Shown here: positions 27,377 through 36,576 of the stretch, one piece after another
Layout: each line of letters starts with the position of its first letter
Position numbering within the stretch: the first letter of the stretch is position 1
From: JAAYOS01 sp050950785
GTDB lineage: Bacteria > Bacillota > Clostridia > Oscillospirales > JAAYOS01
Length of the DNA: 64,000 nucleotides
Direction: 5' to 3'
NCBI GenBank assembly: GCA_050950785.1
Contig: JBMNIG010000020.1
Coordinates: forward strand, 1-64,000
Notes under the pieces: model-generated
Seen by the model: only the letters and a program-made list of their open reading frames with translations
Database searches by the model: none
Told to the model about the DNA's origin: nothing
Position numbers and translations under genes: made by a program

Positions 27377-28609
27377 CTATGACTTTACGATCAATGTCGG
27401 CTTTTGCTTGTTTTCACTCTTCTGTACAGGAAGTATTATTGTTTGATTCTTCTTTTCCTTGGCTTTATACATACTCTTATCTGCAGAATAGATAAGATCA
27501 TCAATACTATATTCGTCACTTGGAACAACAGACGCAACGCCTATACTTATAGTTATCACTATCTCCGCTCCATGACCGCGCCATACAAACATATGTTTTT
27601 CCACTCGGGAACGCAGTTGCTCAGCAATGCTAAATGCCTGCTGTTCATTTATGCAGGGCAGGGCAACCAAAAACTCTTCCCCTCCATATCTGGCCAATAT
27701 GGCATTGGAATCGTCTAGAAATTGCTTCATCAATACGGCTACTTGCTGTAAACAATCATCTCCTACGGGATGCCCAAACAAGTCGTTGAGCGCCTTGAAA
27801 TTATCGATATCGATCATTAGGAGTGTCAAAGGACATTTGGCTTTGCGGCACCGCTTCCATTCTATTTGTAAAATTTCATTCATGTGGCGTCGATTATTAA
27901 GACCGGTCAGACTATCAGTATATGAGAGCTTCTTCAATAGCGAATTCGACTCCATAAGCTCTGCATTCAATCTTGAAAGCTGCTCATTTTTCTGCTGAAT
28001 AATGACTTTGGTGACATATTCGTAATACTTGCTGCGATATGTAAGTCGAGAAAGTATGTAAGATACTGTTACGTACATTCCGGTCAATATTGTCGAAGTA
28101 AAAAACAAGTCGGTTACACCATTAATAAAAAATGACACAACTGTATAAAACATATGCGAAATACCGAATATGAGAAAAAGTTTAACGGAGTCACAGTAGA
28201 AACAAAAGCTTATTATAAATATTAGTGCCATATATATCAATCCAAAGACTGCTTTATCCTGATGATATGCTGAAAAAGCGGCAGCACTGATCAACACGAG
28301 CTCAAAATAAATGTAGCTTATAAGTTTGATGACACCAAGGTGCTTCTCTATATTCTTAGATAGTCTATCCAAGATAAAATAATAAGCTGACGTTATTATA
28401 AAAAGTGTTATAAACATCAACTCAATCAGAAAGTTGCTATAGTGGTTGCTAATAAAATAGACAACCGTAAAAACTAGACTTGTTAGTATCAGTACAAGGG
28501 CAGTAACCTTAGCACTTAAGATATTGATCCTACAGATTTCTATTCCGAAGGGTAACTTAGCTTCATCAGAAATACGAAAAAACAATAAATTCTTTAGCCT
28601 AAAAAACAT
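27377..28609 (-). CDS. Membrane diguanylate cyclase (GGDEF)
   Basis: 410 residues, ATG start with a weak ribosome site. Six hydrophobic segments fill residues about 30-195. A short coiled coil (IQQKNEQLSRLNAELMESNSLLKKL) follows, then the GGDEF domain from about 228: SYTDSLTGLNNRRHMNE, LMIDIDNFKALNDLFGH, and active site ARYGGEEFLVALP, consistent with c-di-GMP synthesis. The RxxD inhibitory site normally found five residues before the active site is missing (DDSNAILARY), so feedback inhibition by c-di-GMP is not expected. Convergent with the LCP gene. Confidence 0.9.
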   Translation of the reverse strand: MFFRLKNLLFFRISDEAKLPFGIEICRINILSAKVTALVLILTSLVFTVVYFISNHYSNFLIELMFITLFIITSAYYFILDRLSKNIEKHLGVIKLISYIYFELVLISAAAFSAYHQDKAVFGLIYMALIFIISFCFYCDSVKLFLIFGISHMFYTVVSFFINGVTDLFFTSTILTGMYVTVSYILSRLTYRSKYYEYVTKVIIQQKNEQLSRLNAELMESNSLLKKLSYTDSLTGLNNRRHMNEILQIEWKRCRKAKCPLTLLMIDIDNFKALNDLFGHPVGDDCLQQVAVLMKQFLDDSNAILARYGGEEFLVALPCINEQQAFSIAEQLRSRVEKHMFVWRGHGAEIVITISIGVASVVPSDEYSIDDLIYSADKSMYKAKEKKNQTIILPVQKSENKQKPTLIVKS

Positions 28610-28730
28610 TATAAAACAACCTTAATTCTTCTATTCATAAACTCAATTCACAATTATAACACTATCAAATATGTAGGCAATGGTATATAATACCACTTGC
28701 GTTGATACGCTTACTATGATTAGACCTAGA

Positions 28731-28767
28731 TGTAGAACAGGCAGCCACATAAGCTGCCTGTTCTACA
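28731..28767. terminator. Hairpin after the M42 operon
   Basis: TGTAGAACAGGCAG and CTGCCTGTTCTACA form a perfect 14-bp stem with a 9-nt loop. It lies about 70 bp past the end of the last M42 gene. The T-run is absent, so termination is plausible but may be weak. Confidence 0.55.
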
Positions 28768-28837
28768 TCACAATATTAATTCTGTCTAAAGTCACAGTTG
28801 GAATGAGTTGGCTATGATCTCCTCACTGCCACCAACA

Positions 28838-29866
28838 CTACAGCTCCAATTCATTGGCTACGAACAAGCTAACCAGCGCGGCCGCGGCCTTGACGTCCTC
28901 CAAATCACACATTTCTTGTGGTGAATGGACGTAGCGTGTCGGAATGGATACAGCACCTGTATGTGCACCGGTTCTTGACAATTGGATAGAACCGGCATCA
29001 GTTCCACCACGTTGCAAAATTTCAAATTGATGCTTGATATCAAAATCCTTAGCCATCTGCTCTAGTATGCGTACAACCTTCGGTGAGCATATAACAGATG
29101 CGTCCATCACTTTGATCGCTGCGCCTTTTCCTAATGAGCAGTTCATAGGAACCTTCATTTCGGGAATATCTCCGGTAGATGTTACGTCGACTGCCAAACC
29201 GACGTCCGGCTCAATGCTGAATGCCGCGGTCTTTGCACCTCTGATGCCGACCTCTTCCTGTGCTGAAAACACAAAGTATAAGTCGTTTTTGCTCTCTCTT
29301 ATAGATTCCAAGACCATCAACAATACTACGCAAGCAATGCGGTCATCTAAATAAGGAGAAACAATCCGGCTCTCTCCAACTAAATATGTTTCGGATGAGT
29401 AAACGGCCACATCTCCAACGTTAACTTTTTTTATGGCTTCCTCTTTTGTTGAAGCACCGATATCAATATATAGATCGTTGATTGCAAGATTTTTCAGCTC
29501 TGCCTTGTCTTCCTTTGCAATTACACCCCGTGTTCCGTTAGCAAACTTTACAGGGACATTGAGCAGGACGACCGGCGAGAGCCCGCCGATGTTTGCAAAA
29601 CGGATATATCCGTTGTCATCAACGTGAGTGACTATCATGCCTATGGAGTCCATATGGGCAGAGACCATAACTTTTTTTGGCTTATAACTACCGTTCTGAT
29701 CGGCGTTAGCTTTGCGGTAAACAATTAGATTGCCCAGGGTATCGATTTTTACTTCGTCTGCATAAGGAGTGGCAAGCTCAGCTATAACTTCTGCTATAGG
29801 AGTCTCAAAACCAGCCGGCGAATGAACCGACGCAAGTTTCGCTAGAGTTTCAAATATATCAAGCAT
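28838..29866 (-). CDS. M42-family aminopeptidase, third of three tandem copies
   Basis: 342 residues. M42 enzymes are large cytoplasmic tetrahedral aminopeptidases with two metal ions that trim short peptides. Metal and catalytic residues are present: His in SAHMDSIG (about 71), Asp in LDDRIAC, the Glu pair in SAQEEVGIRG, Asp in VDVTSTGD, and His in YVHSPQEM. The start overlaps the previous gene by eight bases, so translation is coupled. It resembles the next two genes upstream, but the substrate-pocket loops differ (GTDAGSIQLSRTG). Confidence 0.9.
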   Translation of the reverse strand: MLDIFETLAKLASVHSPAGFETPIAEVIAELATPYADEVKIDTLGNLIVYRKANADQNGSYKPKKVMVSAHMDSIGMIVTHVDDNGYIRFANIGGLSPVVLLNVPVKFANGTRGVIAKEDKAELKNLAINDLYIDIGASTKEEAIKKVNVGDVAVYSSETYLVGESRIVSPYLDDRIACVVLLMVLESIRESKNDLYFVFSAQEEVGIRGAKTAAFSIEPDVGLAVDVTSTGDIPEMKVPMNCSLGKGAAIKVMDASVICSPKVVRILEQMAKDFDIKHQFEILQRGGTDAGSIQLSRTGAHTGAVSIPTRYVHSPQEMCDLEDVKAAAALVSLFVANELEL

Positions 29867-30890
29867 TTTGTAAACCTCCGCATGTCTTCAAAAATTCAGT
29901 TACAAGACGATAAATAGAATCAAAATCCTTAATAGATGCGACGCTGGTGGGCGAGTGTATATAGCGGACAGCTGCTGAAATCACACCAACCCTTATTCCG
30001 CTAAGAGTCCTTTGAACCGTTCCTGCGTCGGTACCACCGGCTACTGCCTCTTTGTGCTGCCACGGAATATCGTTTTTATTAGCGATCTCGATAAGCAGCG
30101 AGTGTACACCCCTGTCGATTATTGCGGACAAATCCATGAAGGGCAACACCGCGCCCTGTCCCGGAGCACATACCTTTTTGTGAGGCTTTGTGTTAGGCAT
30201 ATCCCCTGCCGTGGTACCCTCAAGTATAATAACGATGTCGGGGTCTACAGAATACGCAGCCGGACCGGAACCGCGAGTGCCAACCTCCTCCTGCACGGTA
30301 AAAGCGTACCATGCATCCACGTCGGGACCTTCCTCTATCATTTTTATCATCACTGCGCATCCGATCCGGTCATCAATCGCTCTTGCTTTGAGAAATCCAT
30401 CACCGAATTCTACCGGATCGGAATCGAACACTGCATAGTCTCCGATATCAACGGTTTTCTCGGCGTCTTCCTTGTCCTTTGCGCCTATGTCGATATACAT
30501 TTCGGTTATTTTCGGAACCTTCTTTTTCTCCTCCTCACCAACCAGGTGGACCGCCTTGATCCCTATTATGCCGGGAACATGTTTTTCACTCACTAGCACT
30601 CTTTTTCCGATGAGAACTCGGGGGTCGATACCTCCTACTGTTCCGAAACGGAGATATCCCTCATCTGTAATGCTCTTTATTATAAAGCCCACTTCGTCCA
30701 TATGGGCTGCAAACATTATTTTGCTGGGTGGTACCACGCTTCCGGTTTTATGGACGATCAGATTGCCCATTACATCCTCATACATTTCATCTACATATGG
30801 TGCAATCCTATTCTTTATATATTCACGCACTGCGTCCTCAAAACTTGATACACCATCCAGTGAACACAGTTTTTTGACAAGTGGTAGCAC
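29859..30890 (-). CDS. M42-family aminopeptidase, second of three tandem copies
   Basis: 343 residues, same fold and metal sites as its neighbours: AAHMDEVGFI, DDRIGCAV, VQEEVGTRGSG, and YIHSPTSV. It differs at the fourth metal ligand region, with Glu (ILEGTTAGD) where the two neighbours have Asp (VDVT). In the family both residues can bind metal, and the change may alter metal choice or specificity. Overlaps both neighbours by one to eight bases. Confidence 0.9.
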   Translation of the reverse strand: MLPLVKKLCSLDGVSSFEDAVREYIKNRIAPYVDEMYEDVMGNLIVHKTGSVVPPSKIMFAAHMDEVGFIIKSITDEGYLRFGTVGGIDPRVLIGKRVLVSEKHVPGIIGIKAVHLVGEEEKKKVPKITEMYIDIGAKDKEDAEKTVDIGDYAVFDSDPVEFGDGFLKARAIDDRIGCAVMIKMIEEGPDVDAWYAFTVQEEVGTRGSGPAAYSVDPDIVIILEGTTAGDMPNTKPHKKVCAPGQGAVLPFMDLSAIIDRGVHSLLIEIANKNDIPWQHKEAVAGGTDAGTVQRTLSGIRVGVISAAVRYIHSPTSVASIKDFDSIYRLVTEFLKTCGGLQNA

Positions 30891-31924
30891 TATACTTCAC
30901 CTCTTTCCAAACACTTCGCAAACTCGCTTAGCAGCTTTGCAGCGTTTTCAAGATCTTCAAGGTTGATGACCTCGACAGGTGTGTGCATATATTTGAGGGG
31001 CAGCGAAACCACTGCCGTCGCAACACCTTTTCGTGTAACCTGCATCGGCCAAGCGTCGGTACCTGTGCGACCTTCCATTACCTCCGGCTGCCAAGGTATT
31101 TCGTTTGCCTTTGCAAGCTTGATAAGGGTCTTTGCAAGCTTGCGATTAGTATTTGGACCCATTGATATAGGCACCCCTGCCCCAAGCTTGAAAGTACGCT
31201 CCTTTGGTGCATCGGGAGTTTGTCCGTGTGTGACATCCACAGCTATGGCATAGTCGGGGTTGTGCCGAAACGCACCTACTGTCGCTCCCCTTGTACCAAC
31301 TTCCTCCTGTGAACTTGCCTGTACGATAAGGTCGACATCCAGTTCGGTGTCTTTCAACATCTCCAACATGCGTAGTAGTATTACAAAGCATGCGCGGTCA
31401 TCCAACGACTTACCGGAAAAGTAAGGCGCATTTAGCGCAAGCGCTTTTTCAATAAATACTGCAGGAGTACCTATAGGTATGAGCTTTTCAGCCTCCTCCT
31501 GCGACAGCCCTACATCAATGCTCAGCTTTTCGAGCGGGAGCGGGCTTTTATTCTCGTCTTTTGTTTGAAGATGGGGCGGCAGGGCACCAATCACGCCGTA
31601 TATGGGCGGATCGGTCAGAACTTTGATTTCGCTTGCAGGCAGAACTCTCGGGTCGATCCCCCCAATGGTTCTGAAGCGGAGAAATCCATCTTCTATCTTG
31701 GTGACCATCAGCCCTATTTCGTCCAAGTGGGCCGACAGCAGTAACTTCTTTGCTCCCTCTTTCTTTGAGCGCTTTATGCCAAACACATTGCATAAAGCAT
31801 CTGTACTGACCTCATCCACATATGGACTCATCAATTGAGCTGCCCGATCAGCGACCGAGTGCTCAAATCCTGACGGACCGGCCATTGTACTGAGTTCGCA
31901 CAAAACCGCATGAATATCCAACAT
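30890..31924 (-). CDS. M42-family aminopeptidase, first of three tandem copies
   Basis: 344 residues. Metal and catalytic residues: SAHLDEIGLMVT, SLDDRACFVILL, SSQEEVGTRGA, AVDVTHGQT, YMHTPVEV. It is the first gene of the tandem set and follows murD by 26 bp on the same strand, so the four genes may form one transcript. Presumed role is to degrade peptides in the cytoplasm; the three copies may have separate residue preferences. Confidence 0.9.
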   Translation of the reverse strand: MLDIHAVLCELSTMAGPSGFEHSVADRAAQLMSPYVDEVSTDALCNVFGIKRSKKEGAKKLLLSAHLDEIGLMVTKIEDGFLRFRTIGGIDPRVLPASEIKVLTDPPIYGVIGALPPHLQTKDENKSPLPLEKLSIDVGLSQEEAEKLIPIGTPAVFIEKALALNAPYFSGKSLDDRACFVILLRMLEMLKDTELDVDLIVQASSQEEVGTRGATVGAFRHNPDYAIAVDVTHGQTPDAPKERTFKLGAGVPISMGPNTNRKLAKTLIKLAKANEIPWQPEVMEGRTGTDAWPMQVTRKGVATAVVSLPLKYMHTPVEVINLEDLENAAKLLSEFAKCLERGEV

Positions 31925-31950
31925 AACACATCCTTATCTTATCGTTAAGA

Positions 31951-33390
31951 TTATAGCTGAGAAAACTTTTTTACAATGTTCTTAAATGCCTTTCCCCGCT
32001 CTTCGAAGTTTGCGAACATATCGAAAGATGCACTTGCGGGTGAAAACAGCACTATGTCCCCTTCCTTTGCCATGCCGCGTGCTGATAGCACAGCTTCTTC
32101 TAAAGTGTTTGCCTCGTATATTGGTAAATCAGCGCACTCAGGCAGCTTCTCAACAGCAGCTCGGATTTTTTTCTTAGTAGCACCCATTAGTACCAAAGCC
32201 TTAACATGGGATGGGACCACTTGGGCAAGCGGCTGGTATGATAGCTGCTTGTCGTATCCACCTGCTATTAAAATCACCTTCTGTGAGAAGGCTTTCAATC
32301 CGGCAATGGTTCGAGTGGGTGAGGACGCGATTGAATCGTTATAGTAGCGTATACCGCTATACTCACCTACAAACTCGATACGGTGCTCCACACCCTCAAA
32401 GGTTCGCGCCGTATTGACGATATCACCGTTAGAAACGATTCCGTAGACCGCAGCAACAGCGGCCATGTAGTTTTCAACATTGTGCATACCCGGAAGCTTT
32501 ATATCGGAGATATCAACTATATACTCCGGTTCTTTGTTTTTACCTGTATTGATGGTAATTACATTTTCAAGCAGAGTAACCGTTGATATACGATCACATT
32601 CAGTCATTCCAATCTTTTCCGAAGTCATGCATATTTGATCATGTGACTCTTTTGAAGAAAAAAAGTAAACCGGTCCCTTTACTGAAAGAGCATAATTTCG
32701 GGTCGTCAAATTGTCCCAGTTTAGGACCGTCTTTCCCCCGGTAGTCCTGAAGCTAAATATATTGCGCTTTGCTGCGACATATTCGTCCATATCCTTGTGA
32801 ACATCAAGGTGGTTTGGTGTCACATTAGTAACTACCGCTATATACGGACTATTTCTCATTGTCATCAATTGAAACGAGGAGAGCTCAAGGACAACATAAT
32901 CTTCTGACTTCATATCAGGAACCTTGTCGAGAAGTGGCATTCCTATATTTCCACCAAGCCAAGTCCTGTATCCCGCTTTCTCAAGCATTTTTGCAATAAC
33001 TGTTGAGGTAGTGGACTTTCCGTCACTTCCGGTTACACCAATTATATTGCAGGGACAGACCTCAAAAAAAGCTTCCATTTCGGAAGTTAGGACAGCACCG
33101 TTTTGTACTGCCCGTTCAAACTGTATCAGGTCGTGTCTCATACCAGGCGAGCGATAAATTATATCCGCATCAATGCTTTCCAGATAACCCGGTCCACAGA
33201 TAAGCTTTGCACCCATGTCTTTGATCAGTGTTGCAGTTTCGCCAAGCTCATCCTCGCTTTTGCGATCCCTGGCCTCCACTTCAATACCCCGATCGCATAG
33301 AATTCGAATGAGAGGTATGTTGCTTACTCCAATGCCACAAACTGCCACCTTCTTGCCAAAATGTGTATCAAAATATTCCTCAAAGCCCAT
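31951..33390 (-). CDS. murD: UDP-N-acetylmuramoyl-L-alanine:D-glutamate ligase
   Basis: 479 residues from the ATG at 33390, which has GGGGG nine bases upstream and begins just before the domain; ATG codons further upstream (33444, 33420) lack good ribosome sites. MurD adds D-Glu to UDP-MurNAc-L-Ala in peptidoglycan synthesis. The N-terminal Rossmann domain has VAVCGIGVSN. The ATPase domain has GVTGSDGKSTT, ELSSFQL and NHLDVH. The C-terminal domain has EHRIEFV, YNDSIASSPTRT, IAGGYDK and SPASASFDMFANFEERGKAF. All conserved catalytic motifs are present. It stands away from a division and cell wall cluster, next to the M42 genes. Confidence 0.93.
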   Translation of the reverse strand: MGFEEYFDTHFGKKVAVCGIGVSNIPLIRILCDRGIEVEARDRKSEDELGETATLIKDMGAKLICGPGYLESIDADIIYRSPGMRHDLIQFERAVQNGAVLTSEMEAFFEVCPCNIIGVTGSDGKSTTSTVIAKMLEKAGYRTWLGGNIGMPLLDKVPDMKSEDYVVLELSSFQLMTMRNSPYIAVVTNVTPNHLDVHKDMDEYVAAKRNIFSFRTTGGKTVLNWDNLTTRNYALSVKGPVYFFSSKESHDQICMTSEKIGMTECDRISTVTLLENVITINTGKNKEPEYIVDISDIKLPGMHNVENYMAAVAAVYGIVSNGDIVNTARTFEGVEHRIEFVGEYSGIRYYNDSIASSPTRTIAGLKAFSQKVILIAGGYDKQLSYQPLAQVVPSHVKALVLMGATKKKIRAAVEKLPECADLPIYEANTLEEAVLSARGMAKEGDIVLFSPASASFDMFANFEERGKAFKNIVKKFSQL

Positions 33391-33535
33391 CGCACTAAAC
33401 CCCCGCAATTTGATTTGCATGTGAGGATGCTGCGTATCCTTCATATATTTTCATCCAATGCCAGAATTTAATTATATAACTAAAGCAATCGAAATTCAAC
33501 CTGTCGAGTATACTACTTAGCTTGAGCCGAGCTGA

Positions 33536-35740
33536 TCATTTTTTATCCCATTCATTTAAAAACGTCAATGCAGCTGTTTCATTAAGCGGCTGACTAAATA
33601 GGAATCCCTGCATATAATCACAGTTGTACCTGCACAGATGATCCTTTTGGATATCCGTTTCCACACCTTCGGCAATTACATAGTGACCCAACTTATGCGC
33701 CATAGATATGATATCTCCGACTATTGTTTTCTGATTTGATGTGGACAGATCCGCAATAAAATGGCGGTCAAGCTTCAAATAGTTGACATTAAGCTCTCTT
33801 TCCCTTGATAGACTTGAATATCCAGCCCCAAAATCGTCAAGAGCTATACTTAGACCCAGTTCTCTAAACTGTTGCAGCCTATCGTTTATCGCCTTGAAGT
33901 TTGAGGAAAATACAGATTCGGTGATCTCAAGACAGAGGTTTGCCGGATTTATATCCCTCTCTTTTAAGATCCTAATTATATCTTCAGAGAATGAATCCCG
34001 TAAAAGTTGGATTATCGACACATTTATGTAGACTTTTATATCGCGATACCCAAGGCTCTCGATCGTTTTCAAAAATGCACATGCCTTATCAATGATTATT
34101 TCACCTAACGGAATGATCAACTGTGTTTCTTCCGCAATAGGTATAAACTCTTCAGGACTTATGCTGCCAAGATTCTCGCTTTCATAACGAGCAAGCGCTT
34201 CAAATCCTGATACTGCTCCGTTACAATTGACTATCGGCTGAAAATCAAGTGATAGACAGTCACAGGCAATCCGGTAGGCAGAAGCTGCAATTTCATCTTT
34301 TATCATTGCCTTACGCAAAAGCCTTGCTTCCATTTCGCTGTTGAAAAAAGTATATTCAAGATCGATAGAGTTATTTTGGTTTGATGCGGCAATTGCGGCA
34401 TATCTCAATATAGTCTCAGGGTCTATAACGCCGTGTTCAATCTCGTAGATGCCTATACCTCCGCCTATAGTCTTAAAATAGACAGACTTGTTGAATGTAT
34501 CCTTTATCAGATCACAAAGGTGGATAAGCTCGTTGCGGTCATCATAATCGCGTACATAGAAGCAAAAGCGATCGGCTGAAATTTTGAACAGAAGGATATT
34601 TTCCCCACTGTGGTATTGAAGCTCGTTGGCAAGCTCCTTTACCAGACTTTCTCCATATGGATAACCATAACTGAGATTGACTGTGTTATAATTTCGGAGG
34701 TATATCAGCACCACGGCACGCTTGATATTAAAATCATGCATGATTTCTTCCGAAAGCAATTCCACAAAATGTCTTCGGTTATTAAGTCCTGTTAGGTAGT
34801 CATGATTTTTTAAGTGACTGATTTCAAGCTCCCTTTGCTTTCTGATCGTCGTGTCAATTACTATACCTTCCAGGGCTTCGATCCTGCCGTTTTCATCGTA
34901 GACACCTTGCCCGGTCTCAAAAACCCATTTGCGGTTACCGTCTGCCGCAATGATCTCGTACTCCTGCCGAAACGGTTCTCGCCTGAGAAGTGCCTTGTTC
35001 CACTCATCCCAACGAGGCTGACGGTATTGCTCCACTATGAGATCATCATAGCTGATATCTCTATCATTTAACAGGCATTGCGGCATATATCCAGTCAGTC
35101 TATAGCTTCCTTCAGACACAAACTCCATAGTCCTGTCACTGGAATACCTATAGCGATACGACATGCCAGGTAGATTGGACAAAAGAACCGACTTGCTGCG
35201 CTCGCTCTCCCTTAACTCATTTTCCATTAGTTTGTTCTTTGTGATATCTTCAAGTATACAGATGTGCTTAAACTCTTGTTCTATTTCACCCTTTTTTTCT
35301 GATGCATCTAGTCTGTTTTCACCTGTTTTTTGAGTAAGTTGATTTTCGTTTATCCTAAGGGGGACAACAGTCATATGCACCCATATGTCAGAACCGTCAG
35401 GATGAATAAAGCGCTTTTCCAAATCATAGGAATCTATCTGACCGTCTTTCAACCTTTGAAACAGTTCAAGATCCGCCTGCAGATCGTCCGGGTGGGTAAT
35501 GTCCATCCAACTGACATCACAAAGCTCTTTTTTGGACCTGCAAAGTATTCTCTCAAAGGCGGAGTTGATACCCGGCAGTGCACTTGTTGGATCTGAAAGC
35601 CATCTTTCGTTGTGTCCTACAGCTATCCCAATGGGTGCCTGCTCAAAGATCGTTTGAAACAGTGCTGCGCTTTCCTCCAGCTTTTTTAATAAAAGTTCCA
35701 TATCAGTTTCTTCGAGTCTCTTTTTGCCGATATCCAGCAT
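33536..35740 (-). CDS. PAS-PAS-GGDEF-EAL c-di-GMP phosphodiesterase
   Basis: 734 residues, ATG with AGGGGAGGG upstream. No membrane segments. A PAS domain is at about 25-150 (FQTIFEQAPIGIAVGHNE, DLEKRFIHPDGSDIWV) and a second at about 175-305 (LSNLPGMSYRYRYSSDRTMEFVSEG, EYEIIAADGNRKWVFETGQG). The GGDEF domain (about 310-450) has the start NHDYLTGLNNRRHF but its active site is degraded to KISADRFCF, so it should not make c-di-GMP. The EAL domain (about 475-730) keeps GFEALARYE, NVS, LEITES, DDFGAGYSS, YLKLDR, AEGVET and MQGFLFSQP, the full catalytic set. The protein should degrade c-di-GMP in answer to a PAS signal. Confidence 0.92.
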   Translation of the reverse strand: MLDIGKKRLEETDMELLLKKLEESAALFQTIFEQAPIGIAVGHNERWLSDPTSALPGINSAFERILCRSKKELCDVSWMDITHPDDLQADLELFQRLKDGQIDSYDLEKRFIHPDGSDIWVHMTVVPLRINENQLTQKTGENRLDASEKKGEIEQEFKHICILEDITKNKLMENELRESERSKSVLLSNLPGMSYRYRYSSDRTMEFVSEGSYRLTGYMPQCLLNDRDISYDDLIVEQYRQPRWDEWNKALLRREPFRQEYEIIAADGNRKWVFETGQGVYDENGRIEALEGIVIDTTIRKQRELEISHLKNHDYLTGLNNRRHFVELLSEEIMHDFNIKRAVVLIYLRNYNTVNLSYGYPYGESLVKELANELQYHSGENILLFKISADRFCFYVRDYDDRNELIHLCDLIKDTFNKSVYFKTIGGGIGIYEIEHGVIDPETILRYAAIAASNQNNSIDLEYTFFNSEMEARLLRKAMIKDEIAASAYRIACDCLSLDFQPIVNCNGAVSGFEALARYESENLGSISPEEFIPIAEETQLIIPLGEIIIDKACAFLKTIESLGYRDIKVYINVSIIQLLRDSFSEDIIRILKERDINPANLCLEITESVFSSNFKAINDRLQQFRELGLSIALDDFGAGYSSLSRERELNVNYLKLDRHFIADLSTSNQKTIVGDIISMAHKLGHYVIAEGVETDIQKDHLCRYNCDYMQGFLFSQPLNETAALTFLNEWDKK

Positions 35741-36043
35741 TAGAAACCCTCCCCTTTATATTTTTCTTTCTTTATCTGCTCTATTTGTTCAATCACCCGA
35801 TGTATCAATAGTGCCGGAAACCTTATTAGTGAATAACATGTACTTTATTTATTCACTATTCTACTGAAAATAGTATTTTTAGTCAATAAATATAAATTTT
35901 AGAAAGCAAAATATGCAATTTTGTACGTATCTGCGTATGATTTATCGTATAGAGCAATAGTAATACTTGATTTTTTCCTTCATACAGGTATAAACAATGA
36001 GATAAATTGTGGTCAGACATGGCATTTTACCAAGTTCAAGGCA
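35741..36043. other. Intergenic region before rnpB
   Basis: About 300 bp of AT-rich sequence between the EAL gene and the RNase P RNA promoter. Apart from the inverted repeat GTGAATAA ... TTATTCAC near 35830-35860 nothing is recognised. Confidence 0.4.
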
Positions 36044-36072
36044 TTGACAGCTTAGATATGTTCATTTAAAAT
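36044..36072 (+). promoter_or_regulatory. Sigma-A promoter of rnpB
   Basis: TTGACA at 36044-36049 and TAAAAT at 36067-36072, exactly 17 bp apart. The predicted start, about 36079, agrees with the 5' end of the RNA. Confidence 0.8.
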
Positions 36073-36079
36073 AAGATCG

Positions 36080-36412
36080 TGAGTAAGCTGAACGGTCGCG
36101 CGAAGTAATTCGTGAGGAAAGTCCGAGCTCCACAGGGCAAGGATAGCGGGTAACGCCCGCCGGAGGCGACTCCAGGACAAGTGCAACAGAGATATACCGC
36201 CAAGGTCACAAAACCTTGGTAAGGGTGGAAAGGTGAGGTAAGAGCTCACCGGTTTTGCGGGAGACCGTGAAATCCTGTAAACTCTATCCGGTGCAACATC
36301 GACTCGGGGGCTAAGCTGGCCCGGCATCCCCGGACAGATGGCTTGAGGTGCGTGGCAACACGCATCCCAGAAAGATGACCGTTCTCGACAGAACTCGGCT
36401 TACAGGCTTACT
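36080..36412 (+). ncRNA. rnpB: RNase P RNA
   Basis: About 330 nt. Conserved bacterial blocks are present in order: GAGGAAAGTCCGAGCTCCAC at 36113-36132, ACAGGGCAAGGATAGCGGGT, GACAAGTGCAACAGAGA, AAGGGTGGAAAGGTGAGGTA, and AGATGACCGTTCTCGACAGA near the 3' end. The ends pair (GTAAGCTG with CGGCTTAC) to make P1. The RNA matures tRNA 5' ends together with RnpA. The form is that of the ancestral A type rather than the Bacillus B type, judged from the block layout. Exact ends are estimated. Confidence 0.95.
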
Positions 36413-36416
36413 CAAT

Positions 36417-36454
36417 ACAAGACGGCACAAAGCTAAGGCTTTGTGCCGTCTTGT
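36417..36454 (+). terminator. Terminator of rnpB
   Basis: ACAAGACGGCACAAAGC and GCTTTGTGCCGTCTTGT form a perfect 17-bp stem with a four-base loop. The T-run after it is short. It follows the RNase P RNA at once. Confidence 0.85.
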
Positions 36455-36576
36455 AGGTTTGCTAGTATTCAAAGCAAAAGCCAACTTAAGCAAGTTGTTG
36501 ATCGAACACAAATGTGTTAGTATATTTCTAAAGAAGCAATACATAAGTTTATTCTTTATTTAAGGGTTGGTTTATA

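Noticed and set aside
30012..30596. 194-codon plus-strand open frame inside an M42 gene
   Set aside because: Antisense shadow of a gene with intact metal-binding motifs.
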